Shown piece by piece: positions 23,371 to 33,124 of a DNA stretch of 64,000 nt (positions within the stretch are counted from its first letter, which is position 1; each line of letters opens with the position of its first letter). The notes beneath the pieces are model-generated. The model did no database searches. It was given only the letters and a program-made list of their open reading frames with translations, and was not told the origin of the DNA. Made by a program: the position numbers and the translations under genes. This DNA is from Sorghum bicolor (lineage: Eukaryota > Streptophyta > Magnoliopsida > Poales > Poaceae): NCBI RefSeq assembly GCF_000003195.3, contig NC_012874.2, forward strand, positions 61,695,768-61,759,767, written 5' to 3'.

Positions 23371-24069
23371 TGTTGACACCGTTTTTGGGCACGTGTCCGT
23401 GATCGGTAGAATGCAGGTCGGCAAGACAAGACGGCAGTGCTTGGTCCGCAGGATGAGTTGCCGATGAGGATGGTTGCCGATGGAGGGACGGTTGAACATG
23501 ACTAAGTCCACAGGTGATGATGTGTTTGTGCCGATGGCTATAACAGGGGAGTCTGCCAATGACGCGGAGGAAGAACCTAAAGGTTGCCGAATCGGCTTGT
23601 GGAGGTGTTCCAGTTTGTCACGGGAGGATAGTTTTATGTTTTCCTTAGTTATTTAGATCGTTTTGTATACGGATTCTGTTTAATTTGGAATTTGAATTCT
23701 AGTCGTGTCTGGTTGTAGCTCTGCGAATAGGGTATAAATGTAGACCCTGAGGCTTTGTAAACGGACATCTATCAATCAATCAAACACTAGTTTTTACTCG
23801 TATTCCAGCATCTACTTTTTCGACGACTTCGTCATACCTTTTTCCCTTTTTATTACGAGTTCTTAGGAATTCGTCGACTTAAGCTCGGAGCGTTCTCAAG
23901 TTCCGTGTGAATACCTCTTGGCCGTGGCATCCGGGCGCATCGCTGTTGTCGGGACCAAAGTATTCGAGTTATCACCTTTGCCGGTAGTAGGGTCAAATCG
24001 GCTGGCACGCCTTAACGTTTGAATCGGGTATTAGCCCTTTGTGTTTGCATATCAGCTTTTGCATCAACA
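23371..24069 (+). repeat. 5' LTR of gypsy derivative (699 bp)
   Basis: It begins TGTTGACACCGTTTTTGGGC and ends TTTTGCATCAACA. TATAAATGTAG near 23734 is a plausible promoter box. The last 306 bp are repeated at 24972-25277. Confidence 0.9.
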
Positions 24070-24123
24070 CATCTTTTGGCACGCCCAGTGGGACCAGATT
24101 CAAGATTCAAGGTCAAGATCAAC

Positions 24124-24971
24124 ATGTCGACTACTGAGTTTGATCAGGAGAACGTCATCCCCGTGACGGAAGCCAATCTCAAGGATGAGCAGAAGCAAGC
24201 TATTCCTAAAGCCATGGAGGATTACAAGCAGCAATGCCTGAGGTCCTTCAGCATAAACAGGAGCGGCGAAGTGATCCAGAAGGATGCACTGCCGACGCCT
24301 TGGCAGGTTACTTTTGAAGCCAATCCTGGTAAACTTCAAGAGATGGTTGATAGTGCTATCAACCGCGCTTTGATCAACCAAGCTGGTGTGCTGTCCAATA
24401 CGGTTTTCAATGCCGTGGCTAGAACTTTTAAGGAAGGACAATTGCACCAGATTATGTGGGCCCCTCTCATCATCAGCCAGGATCACCGGTGGTCACAGCT
24501 CCATCGGCTGCTACAGCCGCTGCGGGCCCAGAAATTCCTGTTCCTCCAAGCATGTTGGGAGTCACTAATGCACAATCTATGCCGATGACAACTAATCCAT
24601 CGACTTTAGATGAACAGATCAAGCTCACCACAGATCTATTGGCATCGACAATGTCAGGACCAGTTCCTCCTCCTAACTGGTGGGGTTTCGGTATGCCCCC
24701 GGAATACTGGAAGACGCCTGGTACGTCCCAAGCAGCTGAGGCGAGAGGCAAGGCTCCTATGGCATCGGCACCTCCAAGTATGCCGATGAACCAGTGTCTC
24801 CAGTATACTACAACTACTACTGCAAGACCTTATACTGGGAATTCTCAAGCTCTGACGTTCCAGATGCCTAACGCATCGGCAGACTCAGTCCTGATGCAAC
24901 AGAGATTTATAACTCAGCCAGGGTATGTCAATTCAATGATGATGCCCAATTACCAGTCATCGGCATTACCA
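24124..24971 (+). pseudogene. gypsy gag N-terminal fragment
   Basis: The start MSTTEFDQENVIPVTEANLK is typical of a gypsy gag family of grasses with a long non-conserved N-terminus, followed by MEDYKQQCLRSF and INRALINQAGVL. A frame change near 24460-24480 moves the reading to PSMLGVTNAQSMP and MPPEYWKTPG, a Pro/Met/Gln-rich linker. The capsid core, zinc knuckle and pol are missing because of the deletion that joins gag to the 3' LTR. Confidence 0.7.
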
Positions 24972-25277
24972 GACATCTATCAATCAATCAAACACCAGTT
25001 TTTACTCGTATTCCAGCATCTACTTTTTCTACGACTTCGTCATACCTTTTTCCCTTTTTATTATGAGTTCTTAGGAATTCGTCGACTAAAGCTCGGCGCG
25101 TTCTCAAGTTCCGTGTGAATACCTCTTGGCCGTGGCATCCGGGCGCATCGCTGTTGTCGGGACCAAAGTATTCGAGTTATCACCTTTGCCGGTAGTAGGG
25201 TCAAATCGGCTAGCACGCCTTAACGTTTGAATCGGGTATTAGCCCTTTGTGTTTGTAGATCAGCTTTTGTATCAACA
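24972..25277 (+). repeat. 3' LTR of gypsy derivative, last 306 bp only
   Basis: GACATCTATCAATCAATCAA onward matches 23764-24069 with only a handful of substitutions and ends TTTTGTATCAACA. The first ~393 bp of the LTR are absent. Confidence 0.9.
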
Positions 25278-26825
25278 GAAGATGAACCAAAGACTATAGA
25301 GGAAGCTCTTCGTGATGCAGATTGGATCATTGCCATGCAAGAGGAGTTGAACAACTACTCTCGCAACCAAGTATGGACACTTGAAGAGCGACCCAAAGAT
25401 GCAAGAGTGATTGGAACAAAGTGTGTCTTCCAGAACAAGAAGGATGATCAAGGCAAAGTGGTGTGCAACAAAGTAAGGCTCGTGGCAAAAGGCTTTTCAC
25501 AAGTGGAAGGTCTTGACTTTGGTGAAACCTTTGCACCAGTGGCAAGACTTGAAGCAATCTGTATCCTTCTTGCATATGCATCTAGTCATGATATCAAGTT
25601 GTTTCAAATGGATGTGAAAAGTGCTTTTTTGAATGGTTATATTAATGAGCTTGTCTATGTTGAGCAACCCCCCGGTTTTGAAGACCCTAGGTACCCCAAG
25701 CATGTCTACCGGTTGTCCAAGGCCCTCTATGGTCTTAAGCAAGCTCCTAGAGCTTGGTATGAGAGGCTTAGGGACTTCCTCATCGAGAAGGGCTTCAAGA
25801 TTGGGAAAGTTGACACAACACTCTTCACCAAGAAAATGAATGGGGAAATCTTCATTTGCCAAGTTTATGTTGATGATATTATTTTTGGCTCTACTAATGA
25901 AGATTTTTGCAAGGAATTTGGTGAGTTGATGTCCAAGGAGTTTGAGATGTCCATGATTGGCGAGCTATCCTTCTTCCTAGGATTTCAAGTCAAGCAAATC
26001 AAGGAAGGGGTCTTCATCTCTCAAGAGAAGTACACACAAGATCTTCTCAAGAGGTTCAAGATGATGGATTGCAAGCCAATCAAGACTCCCATGGCATCAA
26101 ATGGGCATCTCAACTTGGATGAGGGAGGTAACCCAATTGACAAGACTCTCTATCGTTCCATGATAGGAAGTCTACTCTACCTCACCGCATCTAGGCCCGA
26201 TATCATGTTTAGTGTGTGTATGTGTGCTAGATATCAAGCAATGCCTATGGAATCTCACTTGATTGCCGTCAGGAGAATTCTTAGGTATCTAAAATACACA
26301 CCTTGCCTAGGCTTGTGGTATCCCAAAGGTGCAAGATTCCAACTTGTAGGCTATTTCGATTCGGATTATGCCGGGTGCCGCATTGATAGAAAAAGCACAT
26401 CCGGAGGGTGCCACTTCCTAGGTAGATCCCTTGTCTCTTGGATGTCAAAGAAACAAAATAGTGTTGCCTTGTCAACGGCCGAGGCGGAATACATTGCCAT
26501 CAGTGCTTGTTGTGCATAAATACTTTACATGAAACAAACTTTGCTAGACTATGAAGTAGTACTAGACAAAGTACCTTTGTTGTGTGACGATGAAAGTGCC
26601 GTAAAACTTGCTAACAACCCGGTTCAACACACCCGCACAAAACATATTGACATCCGCCACCACTTCCTTAGGGATCATGTTGCTAAAGGTGACATATCTC
26701 TAGAAAATGTGGGAACGGAAAATCAATTGGCGGATATCTTCACAAAACCCCTAGATGAAGCAAGGTTTTGTATGTTGAGAAATGAACTTAATGTGCTTGA
26801 TCTTTCTAACTTCACTAAAAATTGA
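25278..26825 (+). pseudogene. Sirevirus pol, reverse transcriptase and RNase H part
   Basis: Reverse transcriptase motifs are all visible: RLVAKGFSQVEGLDFGETFA, FQMDVKSAFLNG, LYGLKQAPRAWYERL and the catalytic YVDDIIFG (about 25867). RNase H follows, with GYFDSDYAGC, DRKSTSGGCHFLG and STAEAEYIA. A TAA at 26516-26518 replaces the usual Gln in the A-C-C-A-Q-x-x-W/Y region. The remaining RNase H end (LCDDESAVKLANNP, TKHIDIRHHFLRDH, LADIFTKPLDE) runs cleanly to TGA at 26823. Reverse transcriptase copies element RNA in the cytoplasmic particle. Confidence 0.92.
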
Positions 26826-28201
26826 AGTTGTGTGTTGAATTTGTAAATAGTTTTTGTTTTGCATATCATGCATACCAAAACTAAAATACAAAAAGAATTG
26901 TGTGTAGGGCTTGTCTAACATGGTTAAGATAACCCCCTTTGTGTGTGTGAAAAAGCTTATCCTTGGATCAAACTTGACAAGCATTAGTTTACTTTCAAGT
27001 ATTGCATTTCACCTCATATCTTATGCATGCTTGTTAGTTGACCGTTTCTTTTTTATTATGCTTTGAGCATCCGCTGTGTTCGTCCATAGATAGGGGGAGC
27101 ATTCAAAGCTCACCATGATTTAAACCCCTAGCTTTATGGCCACACGATGCTCCTCGGTGCTTTCACTTGACTATTTTCATAAAAACTACTATGCCTAAGG
27201 CTAAATATTTGTGAAAATTTGAGTGTTTGAGAGAGGTCACTCATACCAGTTCCACTTGGTGTTTATTTGGATCCTCTTGAAGTTGGAACTTGGTTGGGTG
27301 AAAGTCGGGCGAAGTTCTAAGTTGAAAAAGGAGCCAGAAGTGCACCGGACGCTGCACTGGACGCTACCTCTGTGCGTCCGGTGTGGTGAGTGTGCTGGAC
27401 AGCACTCACCGGACGCAGGAATAGTGTCCCTGTTCCATCCGGTGAGGTGCGTCTGGTGCTCAGCTAGGCAAGCCCTAGGGCACCGGACGCTAAGGCCAGC
27501 GTCTGGTGGCCATCGTCTGGTGCTCGGCCGAATTAAAACACTCTCTGTGTTTTAGTCCGGTGGTCATCGGATGTGTCCGGTGCCACATAAATAGCGTCTC
27601 GTGACCCCGCAGCGAGCCCATATAACTCGCGCCTGGACGCTCTCGTCGGCCGGTTTCTTTCCTCTCCTCCCTATTCCGCCAGCAGTCGTGCCCTAGCCCA
27701 AGTCGCCGAGAACTCTGTCGCCAGTGGTTTGACTGTTTTCCGGTGACTTCGTGATCTCCTCCTCACGCAGATCTGCCACAAGGACATCTCCCCCATCCTT
27801 TCCTCACGCAGTGGCCCTCATCTCGCGAAGTTCTAGGGTTTGGGGTGAGCTTCCTTATCTACGCACTCAAGGTGTTCGAATTTATGTGTCAATGGATTAG
27901 AACGAGGTTTTTGACCTCGATTTGCTCCGTTTCATCTGTGCAGCACCTTGAGGAGTCGATTCGTGTTCTCCGACGGATTTCGATCGCGATATTTCATCCA
28001 GAACGCGTCTCGACATCGGATTGTAAGCCGTTCGCGCCCAGTCCTTATCTGTTCTTGCGATCCATAGGGTTTTCTCACCTCTAGCTATTATGTTTGCTTA
28101 TATATATCCTATCTATTCCATCTCTTGCAGCGCGTTGATATCCCTTGGCAATTTGTCAGTCGCTCAGTTGTCGGCAGTCATTCAGATGCAGTTTTCTTGC
28201 A
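26826..28201 (+). other. Sirevirus pol-to-env spacer with polypurine tract and LTR-like motif cluster
   Basis: TAGGGGGAGCATTCAAAG near 27091 is an extra polypurine tract of the kind repeated in Sireviruses. From 27340 to 27600 there is a cluster of CACCGGACGCT/GCGTCCGGTG words like that in the LTR. No other coding match was seen up to the env-like ATG. Confidence 0.6.
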
Positions 28202-30096
28202 ATGGCACGTTGCAAGAATGTCAATGGTCAGGCAGCCAGCTCAAGGGGTTCTCCAGGAGGTGATGGTGGAGGTGATCCTCCCCGTCGCCTGTCAGCGGCA
28301 GAGAAGGGTAAAGGCAAGAAACTAGCCACCAAGAAGAGGAAGGCCAGTGACAGAGAGGCAGAGGTGGCCGAGGCAGTTGCAGCAGCAGCTGAGGCAGCAG
28401 AGAGGGGAGGACGTTCAGGTGCCCTGAGGATTGGGGCCGATCTCACGCCACTGCAGAGGCGTGCAGTTCTTGAGGCTGAGGCCCTTCATGGGTCTCCTCC
28501 TAGCACCATCATGCTAGGAGGTCAATGTGTCAGGATTGCAGTCAGAGAGCCAGCTCAGGAGGACCCAGAGACTGAGACCGAGGCAGAGGCCCAGGCAGAG
28601 GACCCAATAGAGGCACAGCAGCAGGAGCAGCCTCTCAGGAGGTCGACTCGCGCTCGTACTTAGGCCATCCCTATGACGCTCTTTCCCAGGAGAGGCTACA
28701 GAGACGGCTTCACCAGGATTCAGCAGTGGTTGGTAGCCCATCTGATCTCGAAGACGCCATTTGACTTGTGGGATATGATAGTCTCAGAGATCGAGGATAC
28801 TATTTCAGAGAGCTTCAGGGGTCGGTGTCAGTTGTCGTACGCACACTGGATCACCATGCTCATTCTTCATGCTAGGCCAGAGCCTCTTCCAGCTCACCTC
28901 CAGAGAGAGCTATCAGATGCTGACACAGTGTTCCCTCACTATGACCCCTGGCAGATGCTGAGAGCGCATCACGACCTTAGAGCTCCACCACCTCCTCATG
29001 CACCACGTGACCAGGTGCCACCACCTTCTCCTAGGGGCACTCGCAGTTCAGGAGTAGACCAAAGACTGAGGAGGAGCAGGATATCGCCATTGGGGCGTTT
29101 GCAGACGATGAGGCTGAGGAGGACTTTGACTTTGCTTCAGACAGCTCAGACGATGATTATCGTCTTCTAGTGCCAGACCTTCCTCCGAGGCTGCACGACC
29201 ACAAGGCAAGAGGTTCCTCGAGTGCTTCAGACCCCGCTTTACTTGCTATCCTAGAGGGGATGAGAGCCGATCAGCAGCGGGCAGCTGAGGAGCAGGCCAG
29301 GAGAGACAGGGACCAGGCTGCCATCAATGCAGCCATGCAGGCTAGGTAGGACGAGCTTTAGAGAGAGCTTCTGACCTTCCAGGAGCAGCAGCTTGCGTTC
29401 CAGGCTCAGCAGACGGTGATGATGGCCGCTCTTATGGCCGCCTCAGGGATTCAGCTTCCTCAGGTACAACTCCCAGGCACTTCATCAGTCAGGCCTCCTA
29501 AACCAGCGCCTCAGAGTCAGTCTCAACCACCGCTTTAGCTCCCTGCTCAGAGTCAGCCATTATCGACGCCTCAGCACCAGGTTTCTCAGGGTGCCATCTC
29601 GTCTGGTTTTGAGAAGGTGCCTCAGTTCACACCTCTACGCTCTGGTTTTACACCTCAGTCAACGACAGCGTCACAGCTCGTGTTGGACTCATCGGCAGGC
29701 CAGCACATCAGTTTCTCTTACAGTGCTCTGACTGGTGACCCTACTCCTCCACCTCTGCAGGCTCCTACAGCCTTTACGGTCCCAGTCACCACTACTGAGC
29801 GCCTGTCATCGTCAGTAGCTTCGTCTCAGCAGCTAGCACCTTCCTCTACTATGCCAGAGACGTCAGCTACAGCGACAGAGTCCGTGCCAGCTTCGTCAGC
29901 AGGACTTGAGCAGCCAACACAGCCCGTGACAGCTACAGAGCCTGCAGAGCCGACCCAGACCGCTTCTCCAGCACGTGCAGCTTTAGAGGGTCACTCTATC
30001 TCCTCCGAATCGACGGCCGATGGATCAGACGACGCAGCACATTTTCAGGCTATGCCGAGGGACTCCACTGCTCTGCCTCCGCCTCCTTCGTCTTAG
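28202..30096 (+). pseudogene. Sirevirus env-like third gene
   Basis: The frame starts MARCKNVNGQ at 28202. The N-terminus is basic (KGKGKKLATKKRKASDR), followed by an Ala/Glu-rich coil, an acidic repeat (ETETEAEAQAEDP), a conserved-looking core (FTRIQQWLVAHLISKTPFDL, YAHWITMLILHA), a Gln/Ala coil (about 29250-29400) and a Ser/Thr/Pro-rich tail to TAG near 30094. TAG at 28661 and stops near 29348, 29359 and 29537 break it, with at least one frame change near 29050. Sireviruses often carry such an extra gene after pol; its role is unknown. No clear signal peptide or membrane helix is visible in this copy, so 'env-like' is a positional name. Confidence 0.7.
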
Positions 30097-30545
30097 GTTT
30101 TTGGCACTTGATGCTAAAGGGGGAGAGAGTTGAGAGTATGAGAGTTAGGGGGAGCTAGAGCTAGAGAGGGCAACCTTTTGATTATTTTGTGTGCTACTCC
30201 ATGCATCATGTTTACGTTTATGCATTGCATTTTTGTGAGATACTCTTGTGAGATACACTTATGGTTGTGCTTATGGTTGTGAGACATGACTTATGCTTAT
30301 CTGTGATATCCTTATGTCATGTGGTTTGCTCATATTACTTTGCTTCCGCGTTTTTACTCCGATGTACTATGAGCCATCTGTGGTTATATCTTGTTGTATA
30401 CATCTCACATATTTGGATGCAGGATGTTAGACTTGGTTGATATAAGCATGCTTAATCCCTTTGCTCTTATTGTATCATGCTTACTGAAACCAAGTCATTT
30501 GAAAACCTCATTTCCTTTCATACTCGAGGTTATTGTCATCAATCA

Positions 30546-30561
30546 CCAAAAAGGGGGAGAT
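30546..30561 (+). promoter_or_regulatory. polypurine tract of Sirevirus
   Basis: CCAAAAAGGGGGAGAT immediately precedes the TG of the 3' LTR and would prime plus-strand DNA synthesis. Related GGGGGAGA words occur at 30119 and 30148. 30097-30545 is otherwise untranslated. Confidence 0.85.
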
Positions 30562-31351
30562 TGAAAGAGCATCTAGGCCCCTAATGATTTCGGTGATTAA
30601 TGACAATGTTGATTACTATGACTAACATGTGTTTTGCAGAGGCAAAGTCATTAGTGAGGTCATGGTAATAGGTACTTGATGAACAGGGACGTACATGCCT
30701 ACTTAATAGTGGAAATCGTTTCGGTTTTCAAAGGATGGATGGACATCGTCAAGACTAGACTAGGTCTGGGTGCCATATGGTGAAGAAGGGCACTTAGAGT
30801 AGTCTAGGACTTTATTTTCCTTTGACCGTACTATTAAGAGGGGCTTTGATCTAGTAGCTTGATTTAGGCAAGGCTTTAGGTTTAGGTGTGGTGCACACTT
30901 GGTAAACCTAGCACTAGGCAGCTCAGAGATAGTCCTTAGATCGAGAGGAACCAACTTCGTTTTGGAACGGTCGCGTTTCGACGAGGTTAGGGTGCCTAAG
31001 TAGGCACCGGACGCTATGTGAGTGCGTCCGGTGAGGTCTTTAGCCGTTGGAGGGCTTTGGTGCCTAGGGTTAGGCACTGGACGCTGGCACCGGACTCACC
31101 GGGCAGCGTCCGGTCCCATACCCAGGGAGGTTGTAATCCTGCCCCTAGCACCGGACGCACCGGGTAGCGTCCGGTCTTAAACTCAGGGAGCTTGTAAATC
31201 TCCCCGAAGCACCAGACGGTGCCACCGGACGCTGGGAAGTAGCGTCCGGTGACCTGTCAGACGTAGGTACAGTTAGCCGTTGAGTGTCACCAGACGCTCA
31301 GTGCAGAGCGTCCGGTGCAACATCAACAGCGTCCGGTGACCCCGTTTTCAG
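30562..31351 (+). repeat. Sirevirus 3' LTR, truncated (790 of ~1541 bp)
   Basis: It matches 17658-18472 and then stops in GACCCCGTTTTCAG. The next bases belong to a different element. It still carries the first half of the CACCGGACGC cluster. Confidence 0.92.
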
Positions 31352-31479
31352 CGTCCATATCGACGTAGCGGTGGAAACGATCGACGAGACGCAGGACGCC
31401 GTTGCTGGCGGTCGAGCCCGTGCGGCAAGAAAGGACCCTAGGACTCCTATGAATGACGGACAGGTCGACCCCCTCCACA

Positions 31480-33112
31480 AGAAGACAAAGCCGCGCAACT
31501 TGCGCAACTGCGAGAGCTCAAGACAAAACTCGACGAAGACCGTGAGCGCCTCGTCCTGCTCGAACAAATCCTTGAGCAGGACCTACCATACCCACCTGGC
31601 AGAAGTGTCCGCAGAAGGGCTCGAGAGGTGCATCGACATATTGTTTGGGACGGGGAACCAGAACAACCTTTCAGCCGCTTCCCTCGAGGAGGCCAGAACG
31701 TCGTGGCGGCAACGATGCTGCTGTGTAACATGCCCGAGCCCTCGAACTCCCAAGCACAGCGCATTCGAGACGAGGTGCAAACTCTACTCCAAGTGGCGGC
31801 AGTTCAGCAAGCCGAGAGCTCGGCCTCTCGATGTCGAGGAACTGCCACAGAAAAGCGTGAGGAACCAGCCCAGAATGACAAGGAGGTGTCGGTCCATCAG
31901 CAACCGCCCCCTCGAGGGAAGAAGACAGCGCTTGTCCTCCACCACCCCGTCGACAACCAACGGCGACATGACGCACGACGTGACATCGATGAAAATCGTC
32001 GACGTCGGTATGGGGATGCAGAAGAGCATGGTTACAGCGCCCACCGCGGCGGGAGATACGACAGCGACGAGGACCGGATGGCCCCGGAACCAGCGGGGCC
32101 TCGAGTGTTCAGCAGAGCAATCCGCAGCACGCCGCTGCCCAGCCTGTTTCGACCCCCGACCAGCATAGCCAAATACAACGGCGAGACCAAGCCAGAGCTG
32201 TGGCTGGCAGACTTCAGGTTAGCCTGTCAGCTAGGAGGCGCTCGAGGGGACGATCGAGCCATCATCCGCCAGTTACCGCTTTTTCTCTCCGACACCGCCC
32301 GTAGATGGCTCGAGGAGCTCCTGGCCAATCAGATCCATGACTGGACCGACTTGGTCAGAGTATTCGAGGGCAACTTCAAAGGGACCTACATACGGCCTGG
32401 TAATTCATCGGACCTCAGCAAGTGCAAGCAGAAGTCAGGAGAAACTCTTCGAGAGTACGCTCGACGCTTCTCGAAGCAGCGCACCGAACTGCCGCACATC
32501 CCTGACCACGACGTCATACAGGCCTTCGTCTCAGGCACCACCAGCCGAGATCTGGTGCGGGAGTTAGGCTGGAATCATCCTCAGACCGTCGACAAGCTGA
32601 TGGATGTGGCAAACTACACCGCAGGGGAAAAAGCGGTCGGTGCCTTCTTCAGCCATGAAGGAGAAAAAAGCAAGTCGCCTGCCGACGACGACGAGGGTCC
32701 CAGTCGAGGGCCCTAGAAGAACAAGAAAAAGAAGAAAGCACGACCGTTCCAACAGGAAGCCCTTGACGACAATCTCGTCGCCGCCATGGAACGCAAGAGG
32801 CCTCGAGGACCTCCAGAGGGAGCCATCTTCGACAAAATTCTAAAGGAGCCCTGCCCTTATCATAAAGGAGGGGCAAATCACAAGCTCGAAGACTGTCGTA
32901 TGTTGAAGAAGCACTTCGATGGCCTAGGGTTCAAGAAGGACGACCAGAAGAAAGAGAAAAATGGCGACAAGAGTGACGACAAAGACGACAAAGGTTTCCC
33001 TGCCGTCCACGACTGCTACATGATCTACGGTGGGCCCTCGACGCAGCTGACCGCAAGGCAATGCAAGAGGGAACGTCGTGAGGTCTTCGCGGCAAGAATG
33101 GCGGTGCCCTAG
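31480..33112 (+). pseudogene. Tat gypsy gag
   Basis: The coil QLRELKTKLDEDRERLVLLE is followed by the gypsy gag core: PPTSIAKYNGETKPELWLAD, LPLFLSDTARRWLEEL, FEGNFKGTYIRPGNSSDL, KSGETLREYARRF. A zinc-knuckle-like CPYHKGGANHKLEDC lies near 32851. TAG codons at 32714 and 33110 interrupt the same frame. The true start is lost upstream. Gag forms the particle around the RNA. Confidence 0.88.
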
Positions 33113-33124
33113 TACCTCAGCTGG

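Larger units (their letters stand above)
23371..25277 (+). mobile_element. Ty3/gypsy deletion derivative nested in Sirevirus pol, TSD GAAGA
   Basis: The 1907-bp insert is flanked by GAAGA on both sides (23366-23370 and 25278-25282). It consists of a complete 5' LTR, a primer-site-like TGGCACGCCCAGTGGGA, part of gag and only the last 306 bp of the 3' LTR. The gag sequence joins directly to LTR position 394, so a deletion has removed the rest of gag, all of pol and the first half of the 3' LTR. It is non-autonomous. Confidence 0.92.
17658..31351 (+). mobile_element. Sirevirus-type Ty1/copia retrotransposon (nested and truncated)
   Basis: The order is 5' LTR, Met-tRNA primer site, long gag with two zinc knuckles, pol (protease, integrase, reverse transcriptase, RNase H), a spacer with polypurine tracts, an env-like third gene, a polypurine tract and a partial 3' LTR. 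The third gene, the gag coiled coil and the repeated polypurine tracts are Sirevirus hallmarks. A 1.9-kb gypsy derivative sits in pol. The 3' LTR ends abruptly at 31351, so no target duplication can be tested; the left flank is CCGGT. Multiple stops and shifts mean it cannot be autonomous now. Confidence 0.9.

Noticed and set aside
31284..32168. Plus-strand frame starting in the Sirevirus LTR and running into the Tat gag
   Set aside because: It crosses the element junction and is out of frame with the gag core. Any LTR-gag fusion is accidental.
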